Of a stretch of 64,000 nucleotides of DNA, positions 23,306 to 36,339 are shown piece after piece. Source of the stretch: Daucus carota subsp. sativus. Lineage: Eukaryota; Streptophyta; Magnoliopsida; Apiales; Apiaceae. Each line of letters begins with the position of its first letter. Within the stretch, counting starts at the first letter, position 1. The DNA lies in the NCBI RefSeq assembly GCF_001625215.2, contig NC_030389.2, positions 43,761,454 through 43,825,453 on the forward strand, read 5' to 3'. The translations under genes were made by a program, and so were the position numbers. Under the pieces are notes generated by a model that was given only the letters and a program-made list of their open reading frames with translations, made no database searches and had not been told where the DNA came from.

Positions 23306-23515
23306 AAAGGTGAAGAAAGTTTCATGGTCACAATTTTTCCTGAAAAATAGTATAAAAATCAAGCCTCGAAAATCAAAGGTGAAGGAAGCTTCATAGTCAC
23401 AGTTTTTCCTGAAAAATAGTATTAGAAAATCAAGCCTTGAAAATCAAAAGTGAAGGAAGTTTCATATATTCACAGTTTTTCTGGAAAATAGTATAAAAAA
23501 TCAAGCCTTAATAAT
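23306..23515. repeat. Three tandem copies of a ~70-bp unit
   Basis: Units at 23306-23374, 23375-23445 and 23446-23515 share AGTTTCAT, CACAGTTTTTCCTGAAAAAT and AATCAAGCCTTGAAAATC. They lie between the fucosyltransferase stop codon and the start of the receptor-like protein, so they may form part of the latter's promoter. Confidence 0.88.
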
Positions 23516-23692
23516 CAAAGTGGGAGCCCTCTAACGCGGTTATGAGTGTGCATAGTCAAGCATTGCTAACCAAAAATTAACAATTAATAACTTTATCAGT
23601 AATTGCCATACAATTACTAGACCAGTCATAAAAGCAATTCCATTTACTTTAAAAGGTGAACTCCACTGCACAATATTTAGTTAAACACAACA

Positions 23693-26350
23693 ATGGCCAA
23701 ACCACTAAGCCTAATCAAACTTCTTCTTGTGCATTGCTTCTTCATGTTCATGTTCATGTTCATGCAATGCTTATCTTGTCCTGCTCATCAAAAACAATCC
23801 CTTCTCCACTTGAAATCCTCCTTACTCGAATTATACGAAACTACAAACTCAACCATATTTGGCTTGGAGTCATGGAACTCTAGTTCTGATTGTTGTGCAT
23901 GGAACAGAGTTGTTTGTAGTTTGCATTCGCGTGACATCACAGCTTTACACCTTAACATACTTCTTCCTCTCGACGACTATAATTATGATGTTCCTTTCGT
24001 TGATGTAACAATCTTAGACCCCATTTATAGCATTAGATCTTTAATGCTACTTGACATCTCGGAAAATTATATGGTGGGGGAAATTTCAGACACAGGTTTG
24101 GTGAATCTCACCAGACTAGTTCACCTTAGCATGAGCTCTAATGACTTTGAAGGCTCGATTCCAGCACAACTTTTCCACTTGAGGTCTTTGCAGTTTCTTG
24201 ACATCTCTGGGAATTTGTTAGAGGGGGGAATTTCGGGCAAAGGGTTGGCTAATCTCACCAAAATAATTCACCTTGACATCAGTCAAAATCGATTTTATGG
24301 CTCAATCCCATCACAACTTTTCGACTTGAGGTATCTGCAGTTTCTTGGTTTAAGTGCTAATTCTTTAACGGGGGGTTTAAGCAGTGAAGTTGGCAAGCTT
24401 GGAAATCTGAGGACATTAAAGTTGGGAAATAATTTTCTTGATGGGAATATTCCTATGCAGATTGGAAATCTGACAGAGTTGCAGCAATTTGTTGTCAATG
24501 ACAACAAATTTTGGGGTCAGATTCCAGATACAATTGGAAAGTTGAAGGGGTTGGAAATTTTGGATTTGGGTAATAATCATTTCCATAAGCAAATTCCGAG
24601 TGCAATTGGAAACCTGCTCAACATTTCTACTTTGTCATTGCAGAATAACAGTTTCAATGGTGTAATCCCACCATCAATACGAAACTTGAGCAAATTAGAA
24701 ACACTTCACCTGGAAGATAATTTGCTTTCTGGGGAAATCCCATTGTGGTTATTTGACAGAGAAAGTCTTAAAATTTTGTATCTTGGAGGAAACAGATTGA
24801 TTTGGGATAGCAATGTCAAATTAGTTCCCAAGTGTGTGCTCTCTAAACTCTCTCTCAGATCGTGTCAAGTTTACGGAGACATTCCAAAATGGATTTTCAC
24901 TCAAAAGAATCTTGATGTTCTTGAACTGAGTGACAATCACATGACAGGAGAATTCCCACTATGGCTTGCTGAGATGAAGATTGAAATTTTACTACTGTCA
25001 CGGAACAAGCTTACTGGTTCAATACCGTCTAGCCTTTTCCGATCTACAAGGTTATCACTTTTGGCACTTTCAGAAAACAATTTTTCAGGAGAGTTGCCAA
25101 AAAACGTAGGTGATGCTACTAACATCAAGGCACTTATGCTTTCTGCGAACAATTTTTCAGGGGCCATTCCAAAATCCATTGCAGATATACGTCCACTATT
25201 GCTACTGGACTTGTCAAGAAACAGATTCTCTGGCAACACACTCCCAGCCCTGAATTCTGCACCCTTGCTTCATTATGTTGATCTCTCCTCAAATGAACTA
25301 TCAGGTGACGTTCCTGTGTCATTTAGTCATGGAATCAGTATTCTTGCCCTCGGAGAAAATAAGTTCTCTGGCAAGTTGCCAAAGAAGCTGGCAGACATGA
25401 AACAGCTTGTCCATCTTGATCTCCATGACAACAACATTACCGGTGTTTTCCCAGAATTTCTCTCTTGTATACCCACTCTTCAAGTCCTCATTCTACGTAA
25501 CAACTCTCTCCACGGTTCATTGCCACCTAACTTATTCGTGAACCAAAGCAAAATCCTAATTCTTGATCTTTCAAGTAACAATCTTGTTGGAAATATCCCG
25601 TCAGGGTTGGGAAATCTAATGGCGACGTTTACCACACTGTACGGTTATCCATATGGGACAGGTGATACCGGACTATGGGTGAATTGGGTTGCCGGTACTG
25701 TTACAATGGTTAGTGACATGTTGAGCTATACAATTGAAATCAATGACTTAATGGTGACATGGAAAAAGTCTGTACGAGGTATTTCAAGTCATAACCGCGG
25801 AATCTACTCATTGTTGGACTTGTCAAATAATAAGCTGTCAGGTGATATTCCAGCTTCATTAGGAAATCTCAGGAATCTGAAACAACTCAACATCTCCAAC
25901 AACAGACTCTCCGGACACATACCAGGAAGTCTCGGGGACTTGGAGAGTATAGAGAGCATGGACTTATCAACGAACAAACTCTCTGGTACAATTCCACAAT
26001 CATTTGGAAAGCTAGAGCAACTCTCTGTACTAGATGTCAGTAACAACAAACTAAGTGGTAAAATTCCGCGAGGTAGACAGATGGACAGAATAAACAATCC
26101 AAGTTATTTCGCTAATAATAGTGGACTATGTGGGATGCAAATCACGGTGAAATGTTCAGGAGACGAGCCAAAACCAGGTGATAATGATGACGACGACGAC
26201 GTTGATGAAAAAGAGCCCTGGTTCTTGTGGACAGGGCTGTGGATCGGATTCCCACTCGGCTTGATTTCATCAGTATTAACAGCATTTCTTGGTGGGTATT
26301 TTGTTATACCAACAACAAAGTACCACTCTATTCATTTCAGGCACAGATGA
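23693..26350 (+). CDS. LRR receptor-like protein (RLP46-like), no kinase
   Basis: Single-exon 885-residue cell-surface receptor-like protein. A signal peptide (about 1-28) contains a FMFMFMFM run from a TTCATG microsatellite. The LRRNT region has the paired-Cys motif SDCCAWNRVVC at 65-75. About 25 extracellular plant-type LRRs (LxxLxLxxNxxSGxIP) follow, broken by a non-LRR island (about 650-705, with YGYPYGTGDTGLW and VTWKKSVRG). The C-terminal cap is NNSGLCGMQI, followed by an acidic strip (DNDDDDDVDEKE), a membrane span (about 844-870) and a 15-residue tail. RLPs signal through partners such as SOBIR1/BAK1 in immunity or development. Layout and wording resemble Arabidopsis RLP46 as I remember it. 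Ligand unknown. Confidence 0.95.
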   Translation: MAKPLSLIKLLLVHCFFMFMFMFMQCLSCPAHQKQSLLHLKSSLLELYETTNSTIFGLESWNSSSDCCAWNRVVCSLHSRDITALHLNILLPLDDYNYDVPFVDVTILDPIYSIRSLMLLDISENYMVGEISDTGLVNLTRLVHLSMSSNDFEGSIPAQLFHLRSLQFLDISGNLLEGGISGKGLANLTKIIHLDISQNRFYGSIPSQLFDLRYLQFLGLSANSLTGGLSSEVGKLGNLRTLKLGNNFLDGNIPMQIGNLTELQQFVVNDNKFWGQIPDTIGKLKGLEILDLGNNHFHKQIPSAIGNLLNISTLSLQNNSFNGVIPPSIRNLSKLETLHLEDNLLSGEIPLWLFDRESLKILYLGGNRLIWDSNVKLVPKCVLSKLSLRSCQVYGDIPKWIFTQKNLDVLELSDNHMTGEFPLWLAEMKIEILLLSRNKLTGSIPSSLFRSTRLSLLALSENNFSGELPKNVGDATNIKALMLSANNFSGAIPKSIADIRPLLLLDLSRNRFSGNTLPALNSAPLLHYVDLSSNELSGDVPVSFSHGISILALGENKFSGKLPKKLADMKQLVHLDLHDNNITGVFPEFLSCIPTLQVLILRNNSLHGSLPPNLFVNQSKILILDLSSNNLVGNIPSGLGNLMATFTTLYGYPYGTGDTGLWVNWVAGTVTMVSDMLSYTIEINDLMVTWKKSVRGISSHNRGIYSLLDLSNNKLSGDIPASLGNLRNLKQLNISNNRLSGHIPGSLGDLESIESMDLSTNKLSGTIPQSFGKLEQLSVLDVSNNKLSGKIPRGRQMDRINNPSYFANNSGLCGMQITVKCSGDEPKPGDNDDDDDVDEKEPWFLWTGLWIGFPLGLISSVLTAFLGGYFVIPTTKYHSIHFRHR

Positions 26351-28262
26351 ATGCAGTGTATTGTCTAGCACTTCAAGCCCCTGGATCACTTCAAATATTT
26401 AGCGCGGTTAATACATTGCATTGGCTCAGCCAATTTGGCTGTTATCTTTTATATAATTGCTATATAAAAGCAATTATATGATTTTATGATTGGCTTCTTT
26501 CAGTTAGGTTTTTTCCTGAGTAGAACCAAAAGTTTTATGTGGATTCCTGTTTCCTATATTTTTTTAAATTGATTATGGCGATGATTAATCTGTGTTGAGT
26601 TTGTAAATTTCGGTTTAAAAACCGAACCGAAAAAGAAAAAACCGAAGTATTTCGGTTTGGTTTGAAAAGCAAGTTCGTTTTAGTTCGGTTAGGTTATTAA
26701 AAATATAAATCTTCGGTTTTCGGTTATTTCGATACGGTGACCGAACCGACCGTTTGCTCAGCCGTACATGGGCTGGTCAACCCGCCTAAACAAATCCAAT
26801 CCGACTTTATTTTGACCAATCCGAACCGCATTTTTCCAACCCGATATATACTTGGGGTGAAAATACATCAACTCGATTTTAATGATTTGGATTTGAGTTT
26901 TGATTTTTTCAACCCGACCTGATACATAAAATTAGGGGAGTTAAATAAATATACATTTTTGACCCAACCTAATACATAAAGGGATTATCCCATTGATTTA
27001 ACTATTTTTACTTATCATGTTAATTTATATGATCATTTCTGTTATATGTATGTGTTTGGTATGATCCCTGATACTCAGAGTAACATCTGATTATTGTGCA
27101 TGGGTTGAAACTCATGACAACGTCACTTGATCAATTTAAAATTATAGATGATGCATATGTTTGATACAAAAATCACTTTATGATTTTTACAACTCTCATA
27201 TGAATTACTGTTATAATATCTTCTTTTCTTAACGTTATAGCTTACAATTTATGCATTGCTAATTTATTTTTGAACTTCATTTGTTTTCTGATATCCATTA
27301 AACCGATTAATCCGATCCAAACTGATCCAAACCAAAATATATTTTACGGATTGGGTTTTGAATAATTTTTCTACGAGTTGGGTTGAAAATTTACGAGCCT
27401 CGCTTAATTGAGTTAGGTTATTAAAATCTATCAACTCGCCCGACCCAATCCGTGTATACCCGTAAAAGTAACATACATTATAATTCAATTGAGAAGTTAG
27501 CAACACATATATCATAATAGCACACAGCAAACTAACCTTGTTCCATGAAAACGATAGTTGTTTAAGCTGAGAAGAAAACCCCGATTGGGCATTCAAACGA
27601 TGAAGATATGAATCTCCTGAAGTAGTGTCAACAAGTGAGGGAACACTAATGTCAGTACTGATATATGGAGCTCGATTTGCATCTATAACCCAGTGAACCA
27701 AGTAAACAAATTCATCTTATTGAGGTTGAGTAAAGTAGTACTAGTATTGATCAGATCATCAGGTACTGGTTGAGGAACGGTTGGATCAATATGATACGGA
27801 GTATATAATGATCCTGAGCAACGTTTCGAAAATGAGTAGCCCAACAAGTGTATTGGACATTGTAAAGATCAAGAAAGAAAGGTATGAACTTCCTGATGTC
27901 CATGTAGTCGGGAGAACTAATCTATTTACTATGTCTCAGCCATGATGGAGAACGTTTGTTAGGGTTTCAGCGCCTGTGGGATTAGCTATACATTTTTATG
28001 AATCAAAATACAAGAATTCCGAGGTCTTCACCTAAAAACATTCATGTTAATTGCTTTTGTTTAGCACCTAGGTTTGGCAGAAATTTATGTCCTTCATTGT
28101 CATTTGCATGGGATTATGGGAGTATTATACGAAGGAAAACGGTGGAAAGCAATCAAACTGCATTCGAGGACAATGTCAATTCTCCAATAACCAAATGTTT
28201 TTACCTGTAGAAACTTTCTCTGTAAAGGCATGAACATAAAGTAAGATATTCTGAACTCAAAA
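26351..28262. other. Intergenic; degraded repeat sequence, no gene supported
   Basis: From about 26610 to 26960, and again from about 27290 to 27470, the sequence is rich in CGGTTCGGTT, AACCCGA and CCGATCC words, like the sub-terminal parts of the hAT-type elements elsewhere in this window. I found no matching ends or target duplication. A 145-codon minus-strand frame (27264-27701) overlaps these words and resembles no protein I know. The rest is AT-rich. Confidence 0.5.
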
Positions 28263-31200
28263 TTATGTCATTGCAACTGCCGGATTGTTAGTTGCAGCAC
28301 TTCTTTGCCGTCGTGGACGTCTAGTTGTTTTTCCCCACCCAGTTAAGCTCACATCCTCTACTCTAGCTTCAATACCATTAAAGTTAGGCAATAGTGGATT
28401 GCAGACTGGAGCCACAACAACGGAAGGGGAGGGATCAACAATGCATCTTCTCCTTCCTCTAGTGCCGTTCCTTCTTGTTGTTCCTCCATTCCATTGATGT
28501 CCAGTAGCTCTCATTAGTCCTCCAAATGTCTGAAGATCTTCTGTCACCTCATGTCTTGACAAAGAGACGAGACCTGGAAGGACATCCCTTTGGAAGTCCT
28601 TCCGTATCCTCCCTCTCCTTGCAGGGCCCTTTCGTGTTCGACTAGGTACTGAAGTGGCCCCTACTTCCAAGTTGGGGATTTCAGGTACAAAAGGCTCAGG
28701 CATGTAGTCTTCTTCCCGGGTCTCTGTTAGTTGCAGTGTCATGACCTCGTAATCATCCAATTCCCTGGGCGCCTCAATTTCTCTACAATTTCTGCCTTCA
28801 TAATCTTTGCAAAGCTTCCTTTCAAGTTCTTCAGCCGAAGAAGAAATTACATCTGCAAACCATGTGAGGGAGTCCGGCAATTCAGAACGGTCTAACTTAG
28901 TACATTCAATATGAGGATCTCGACTGTAAGAGGAGATGGCAACTATTGTTTCCGCTGCATATTTTACAGCTTGATCCTTTTGCTGCTCAGTTTTGTGAAG
29001 TTTTGATTGCAGGGACCCCTCAGGTAGTTTTTGTTCTTCTACAGGGAAAAGAGCATCTGCAGTGTTCTGAACAGCAGGCGCTTCCAGATCTATCTCAAAT
29101 GCAATCTTGACCTTCCCACTGGTGCTCGCGTGAGAAGACACTAATATATCTTCATCTTCGCTTACACAAGAGTTCAAATCAATGTTCCTGAAGTTGTTGA
29201 CTTTTGTATCATTTCCCTTTTCTGATAAAATAGCTTCTTCACCAATCTGTTTATTGAACTCCTCGTCCACCAAATTACAAGCTACATTAATATCAAATCC
29301 TCTATAATTTCCTTTAGTTTTTGTGCTGACATTATTACAGGAACTTTGAACTGATGCAGAGTCATTCTTTAAGGTACAAAAGTTTCCGAATACGGGGAAT
29401 CCAAGTAATTTACCATTGTTTACAGCAGCTGAAGCAGAGCCCCTGTCCACCCTAACATGACAACTATTCGAAGCAGCAATTGGTAGAGAATTAGAGTCTT
29501 TCACTGTTTCATCTTTAAGCAATTGATTATATGAAGCCTCCGGTAAACCCGAATCTAATTTGTTCCTTGTTATGGTGGACACAACGTTACACATCGGCTT
29601 CCCTCGTAACCATGGCAAATCCGGATTAGGGTCTCTATACTTCCTTTTTCCATCTAAAATTTCATTACTTTGAGGTAAAGTTTCCTCGTCAGATGATTCA
29701 ATTGGGAGGACGGCATTTAAGTCCAAACCCTTCACAGGCTTCAAATTTTTGATATCTGATTCTCTCAAGACATTTTTTAAACCATGGCCTGTCAAGTGCT
29801 TTGATGGTACAGCATCAATCTCATTGCATTTCAGACTAGCATAACCAAATGATGATGCTTTTGTTGATAGGCCCGTGGAAACCAATGAGGAGCCTAGGCA
29901 CATTTCATTCTGCATAGGAAGTTTGCTTCCCAGACTAGGGTTCAACCTCGAACTACCATTTATATCCCCATTTGAGGTTTTAGATGGCCTGGCATATGGT
30001 GAAGTCACCTTCTCAGTCGAGATAGATTTAGGTTTTTCCCAAGATGTGACAGAGTGTGACCAAGAATTGGCAACATTAGAAGAATTATGCCACTGATGGG
30101 ATTTGGAGATATGGGAGGTCACAACTGATTCTGAAGGGTTGTAATTAGAGCGGCCGCAACTTCTATTAGATAACTCGTAACTAAGATTTCTCTCTGTCCT
30201 TGTTTCTTCCTTCGCATGATCAGTTGGAAGAATTCCCTGATGTAGATTAGGCTGGCCAGGCATAAACGGCATTTGCGGGGAAGGTGTAGGCAACTGCTCT
30301 GATTGGTAAAATGTGGGCACAAAATTCGCATCAGCTCCACGGTTCCCTGTAAAGTTTGCATATCCACATGTAATGATAAGCAACAAAAATACGAGATAAG
30401 AATACATTCTATTAATGTGGCTACAACTTAATAGTTAATACTATAGACTCTTTCCTGATAGAAACTGCTTTGTCAGGTACTGAGTAATGAGGTAGCTTTA
30501 AAGGTATTTATAAGGGCACTGTCAAGGAGATTTATAACCCGTTATACTCTATAGATGTTCAATTATTTATGATTGTAGCAAACATGACACAAGCATATGA
30601 AAATAGTTGAAGTTTGAAAATTTTGTCCAATTACAAAGAATGAATAAGATATCTCTGCATAGAACTTGCACACATAAAAACAAAATCCATGTATCGTTAG
30701 CAGTCTGGGGCGAACATTCCAAGTTTAAAGCAATACACTAGAGACATCAAGGAAAAGATTAATATTGTAAAAATTATAATTAAAAAAGGATAAAGAATTT
30801 TACCTGCTTCATACATACAGGATAACCACCCTCTCCTGGTGCCTTTATTTGTTTCAGATAAATCAACAAAATTCCCATTACTTCTCCCACCCTTGGAATT
30901 GTGTGAAAGGTCTCGGGATAAATCAATAAATTGTGACTTCGATTTAGCAGTGAAATTGAGGCCTTTAATATCTCCATAGCTCGCAGAACGACCAGAAACA
31001 TCGACAATTTCAGGTAAATTGTTTCCCTCAACCTGAACTGGTTCATTAAGGTCAGCTAACATAGGGATCTTCGGACTTAAATCAGATAAAGTATCTCCCA
31101 GGTCATTAGTCTTCCCACCACCAGTATATTTTCCTGTACTATTTCCCTGTGAGAGTCTATGATCGCTACTGGTAGGATAAATTCTAGCACTTGACATCTC

Positions 31201-32048
31201 AATATCCTGGAAATGCTCTTCTCTTTCTGTTGCATATTTGTCAGCTGAGATTTGATGATTAAACAAACTTTTCTTAACCTTTAATGACCTAGAGTCTAAA
31301 CAAACAAGATCCTTTTGATCACATTTGTTGCGGTATGGAACTAGATCAGCTTCACTGTTATGTCCTTTCAATTTCATGCAACTCGAAGGTAATTCAATGA
31401 CTTCAGATCCCAGTATGGAGGGTCTGGCGCAACTAGGTTTAGCTAATGGAAAGCTAGGCGTTTGCCAATTCCTGACTTCATCGAATGGCCTTTGAGATGG
31501 TAAGATGCTGGATGATAACGAGGTCTCAACTGATCGATGGTGATTATATAGTTCCTTCCTTCGGGCTTCTTCCATCATTTCCCTCTGCACTCTATAAATG
31601 CGATGAAGTTCATATACCTGGACGACAACAAGATCCTATTTAATCAAGAAATCTAAAATAAAATGTTGGAACAATAAAGAATATAGAAGAGCAACTACGC
31701 ATGACAATGCCAAATAAAAACCTTTTTAGTGTCAAATATGAGAGAGCCCATCCTATGTATAAACTATAGATACTGAGAACAGGGAAGACCACGGATATAT
31801 GACAAAGTATATACCTGGTTTTTGAATACCGTATCATGCTCAATCATCTTCACTTTTAGAACATCCTTCTCATTTTCTGGATATCTGTCTCTTACCGTCC
31901 TCTGCATGAAGCCTTCACAGTAATGTCCATTAAGCAAGTTCTTATCTCCGTGAAATGGAGACCAAATACTAGTACTTAAATCCTCATTCATATCCCTAAT
32001 GGAGTAATACCCGGGCGTGTAGCTTTCACAGTGCACTTTAGTTCCCAT
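28263..32048 (-). CDS. DUF863 family protein
   Basis: Minus-strand exons 31815-32048, 30804-31617 and 28263-30346 give 1043 residues. The N-terminus MGTKVHCESYTPGYYSIRDM, with KMIEHDTVFKNQVYELHRIY, matches the start of plant DUF863 proteins, and the middle and C-terminal parts have the family's GLDLNAVLP, LPWLRGKP, FDINVAC and FEIDLEAP motifs. ADLNEP and LDLN stretches fit EAR-type repression motifs, so a nuclear transcriptional role is plausible but unproven. A basic KGPARRGRIRKDF tract precedes the C-terminus. A 5' UTR intron is likely from 33204 to 32051 (acceptor TTCAG two bases before the ATG). The three exons join without frame breaks. Confidence 0.88.
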
Positions 32049-33204
32049 TCCTGAAGCAAAATATACATATTAAAGCCTGAACACTCTAGGATGAACTATA
32101 CTTATTACCACAACTTTACAAAAGCACAATAAAAATGCTGAAAATTAAAAATCTAACATTAGTTTTAGAGCATGTGAAAGTAAATATTCTACTATGACCA
32201 GGATACAATATTCAATGTACTTAGCTAAAAAAATTCATAATTAGTATCTAGTGGCGCTACCAACCCTCATATCCATGATATAAAGCCAATATTACTTCAA
32301 ATTTATTCATTTTTCCCAAGCATCTAGAAGGTCGAGTTTTTGAAACTCCAATAATAACATCAAACTCCGATACTTTTAGCTGAGCAAACATGGCACCCGG
32401 CAGTTCCAATTGTCCAGATGCACACAACAACAATAATTTCATGTGAAATCTACAACTTCAAAATTTTCATCTACAATTTGTTTGATAGAGAATCCAAATT
32501 TGAGCATTCAGAATTGGGAATGCAGACTATCAATTCAAATCGTACATAGAATCTGAAACATGATGGAAGAAAGAACATGGTAACAAGTAATTCATTCTTT
32601 TAGGCCTAGCAATTTGTTAATACATAAAATCCCGACATACATAAGAACATACGCAGAAGACTTGAATAGCAACAACTCAGTCTCGCAAAATATCCAATCT
32701 TAATAGGCACCTAATATGGCATCTAAATCTCAGCCAAATGAAAATTATAGAGTTAACAGAACTTAAACTTACATTCTGCCATATATACTCATTCCAATTT
32801 GAAGTCCTTGACAACCAAGAACATAATCAATAGCATGCCGAATATAATTAGATGTCGAAAAATCTAGATTACATAGTAAAATTATGAGAGATAAACCCTT
32901 CCAATCTCGAAATCAATACAGAATTACAGATACAAGTACTCCAATAACAACAGTAAGAGGAAAGTCATTACTGAAAAAATAAAATAATATCTACAATCAC
33001 CAAACAAACAAGAATCTAACTCAAAAGGGAAAGTACAACAGTATACTGATCAACTATCAAATCCAACATTTCATCAAGTAAGCTACTAGACAAAAGTCAC
33101 AAAACACAAATGCATAAAATTAATTATCACCTAACACAACCCAATATAAAACAAATTAAAAAACTTGAAAATCTCATCAGACATGAAATGAAATGAAATT
33201 TTAC

Positions 33205-33420
33205 CTCAGACCCACATCATAAAACACCCTCTTTTTCAAGAATCAACCATAAAAATTGAATCTTTACACAATCCAAGAACCCAAGAATTTCCAAGAAACT
33301 CTAAAAAAATATTAAAAAATTAATAATAATTTAGAAGAATCTGAGAGAGAGAATAAAGTGGGTGGATTGAAACACCATTTATGGAGACTTGGATGATGGT
33401 CAGATGGAGAAAAAAATAAG
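33205..33420 (-). promoter_or_regulatory. Probable 5' UTR exon and upstream region of the DUF863 gene
   Basis: The minus-strand donor GGTCTGAG|GTAAAATT at 33203-33204 fits the acceptor two bases before the DUF863 ATG. The leader upstream is AG-rich (GAGAGAGA near 33340-33355), as in many plant 5' UTRs. The transcription start was not located. Confidence 0.5.
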
Positions 33421-33716
33421 TAGATTTTGATCAGCTGGGCCAGTGTGTGTGATGAAAGAAAGGTAAAGAAGTTAGAGATACAGAGAGAATGTAAGTATAT
33501 GTAGGAGTATTTGTTTTAATAATAATTATATGAGAGAGAGTGTGTGAGAGGGAGGGGCTAGATCCCAGATAAGAAATCTTGACACAAACAAACGAGAGAA
33601 ACAGTGACACGTTACTTGTCAACATCTTGTCTTTATTTTCTTGCATTGAGTTTCCTTGTACAAATTTCTGAGATCTTGAGGTAATGAAAAATTGAAAATA
33701 CTTATTTCTACTGCTC

Positions 33717-33862
33717 GGGCACATGTTAAGCATCAAATTCAATAAATTTGGTGGATTTTGATTGGCTTCTACTCTTTTATAATGGTGGACTCCCTACAAA
33801 TTCACCAACCACACCAATAAAAATCCACCAAATTTATGGAATTTGATGCTTAGCATGTGCCC
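33717..33862. mobile_element. Short MITE with ~48-bp terminal inverted repeats
   Basis: 146 bp. Ends GGGCACATGTTAAGCATC and, reverse complemented, GGGCACATGCTAAGCATC; the inverted arms extend about 48 bases through AAATTTGGTGGATTTT. Target duplication not clear. Confidence 0.8.
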
Positions 33863-34788
33863 ATGGGACAAACCCTTAAAAATATTATTCTGGACTTTCT
33901 TTTACTCCCTCCGTCTCAATTTATAGGTCCATTTTGGAATATTTAAAATATAGTTTATGATTATCAATAGAAATTATAAATTATAGATTATATTCTAATT
34001 TATAATAAATATGCTACATCTTGTGAAATATAGTTCTCTTCGATGAGGGACTTTTTTTAAATTTATTTAAAACAAGTAGAAGCTGGTACAAAGTCGTTGA
34101 AGTGCGGTTTTACTTGGTTCACGTGATTTGCAGGCTATTGCGTGAGTTTGTGGGTACACCCAGTGAGCATGCGAAGGATAGTGACTATTGCGTGAGCTAT
34201 TGGATTTACCGGTGCGCACCCAAAAGGATAGCGGTTGTGGATTCTACGTTAAAAAAAATATTTTATAATATTAATAATACATGCTCGCTCGACAGATCGA
34301 TTTAAATAATATAATATATTATAACATACACGCACGAATATATAAGAAAAGATTACTCGCGCATATAAATTAATATATATAAACATAAATTAATAATTTA
34401 TCTCACATGCGAATAAAAAATAGTTGATGGACAAACTGAAAATAAATTATTAATTTATATTTACATATAATTCACATATCAAATAAAAAAAGTAATAAGA
34501 GACGGAAATATTTATTGAATTATTGCACATGACAGGACAGTAGTAGATGGAACAGCTGCAAAAAATTCCTGCGCACCATTCTCGTACAGGCCCATAGGAT
34601 ATACTTACGCACGTAGGAGTAGTTTCAAGAGGGTAAGACAGTAATTTAATCATTGTCACAGATCCTCCGTACATGTATTTTTATTGAGCCGGAAAGTTGG
34701 GCTTTTCTCGCCTCAAATCCCGATGTCGGTCCATCAAGGAGTTCATTCATGGCAAACAAGATTAACATGACCTGAATTTTATTTTATA

Positions 34789-35019
34789 TTCCTCCCATTT
34801 CAAAATAATAGTCGCTTTGACTTTTTGCACATATTTTGAGGTGCATAAAAAACATATTTCTAAATATTATTTTTTAAATTTTTTTTTGAATAAAAATAGG
34901 GATGTTAAACTTTTATTCAGAAAAATAAAAATTCAAAAATAATATATAGAAGCATATTTTTTTACACCTTAAACTACGTGCACAAAGTCAAAGCGACTAT
35001 TATTTTAGAATGGAGGGAG
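34789..35019. mobile_element. Stowaway-like MITE
   Basis: 231 bp flanked by TA. Both arms contain AAAATAATAGTCGCTTTGAC and its complement, followed by TTTTGCAC and GTGCACAAAG. The left end has drifted to TTCCTCCC. Confidence 0.8.
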
Positions 35020-35921
35020 TAGGTATTTTCACTTTGTCCATCAACTATTTTTTTTTATTCACATAGAAATTTTTTGTTGATAAATTTTTTCGGATAGGGT
35101 TTATAATTATTAACGAGATTGTTGCCGGTATAAATCTATCATCTCCTCATGAGTGGTTGTTAGTGTGTTCATGAATATGCATCAGAAAATTTGTTATTTT
35201 TATTGACAACATGCACTTTGATTTATGAACTCCTTTAGATGGATTGATTATATAATAATTATTATTATTTTGAGTTGAGTTTTCTTGGTAAATTAAAATT
35301 TTGATTAGACATTTTTATTTAAAATAATTAAAAATAATAATCTCTTCTATATATAATAGCAGAACAGGGAGTTCGAAATAATTTGAAATACAGGAAGTAT
35401 TATATTGTTATATTACTTCAAATTTATTATGATGAATTTATTTGCTCATAATATGAGTACATAATTATTTTCACAAAACAAAAGTCTTTATCTCAAATTC
35501 TAAATTCTAAATTAATAAGCTAACATAATACAAGAGTTCATGCTAGCGGTGAAGTTGAGTTGATTCTCCCACAGTTCTCCGACTCTCTGCCTCAATATTT
35601 ACTTAATATTTCGAGACTTTACCTACATCTTTGCTATATACTCCCTCTCTCTCAATAAGTTTTTTATGTTATTTTTCATAACATACTCTGAGATTTTTAT
35701 AAAATATAAATAATGAAGATAAACGATCACATGAAACGAGAGTTAAAAAAGATATTTCGCCATAACGATTATTCCCTCGGTCTCGGTCATTTATATACAA
35801 ATGGTTCAGATGAGGATATCGCCCTCCTCTAGTCTATGTGGTCCTTGACGCACATGAAGAAGGAATCTACTGTAATAATCACGGCACAGTTATCAAAGTA
35901 TGTCGTTTGTTTTATCTTTTA

Positions 35922-36171
35922 CTCCCTCCGTCCCCTGAGTAGTATACATTGGGGGACGGGGACGCGGCACGGACTTTAATGCTCCTGTAAAGTATAGTTG
36001 TGTAATTTATTTTTAAAATTTTCTTTTTCTGAATTAAAGTTTGGATGTTATATTTTTATTCAGAAAAAGAAAATCTCAAAAATAAGTTACGGAATTATAT
36101 TTTATAAGAGCATTGAAATGCGTGTCGAACAGTTGAAAAGAAACGTATACAATTAAATAGGACAGAGGGAG
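35922..36171. mobile_element. Stowaway-like MITE, family 1
   Basis: 250 bp between TA dinucleotides, ends CTCCCTCCGTCCCCTGAG and AGGACAGAGGGAG. Very similar to 36365-36613, only 0.2 kb downstream. Confidence 0.88.
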
Positions 36172-36339
36172 TATGCACTCATATGTTTTTAACGAGAAAA
36201 TGAAAAGCAATTCAAAAATGGTGCTTTGTTGTACGAGCTTCAGATTCCTAATTTGTCCATTTACTATAATTTTCTCACATCAAATCGATAGGAAGCTATT
36301 TTCCCAACATCTTCTTAAATAACGTATGCTTTATTTATT

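Larger units (their letters stand above)
33863..36339. other. Gene-poor AT-rich intergenic block
   Basis: Contains a truncated Stowaway end (CTCCCTCCGTCTCAA at 33905), two intact Stowaway-like elements (34789-35019, 35922-36171) and otherwise low-complexity AT-rich sequence. No protein-like frame. Confidence 0.55.

Noticed and set aside
27264-27701. 145-codon minus frame
   Set aside because: Resembles no known protein and overlaps repeat words of hAT-type elements; no supporting splice structure.
33905-34080. Possible complete Stowaway element starting CTCCCTCCGTCTCAA
   Set aside because: No matching right end found; treated as a truncated remnant.
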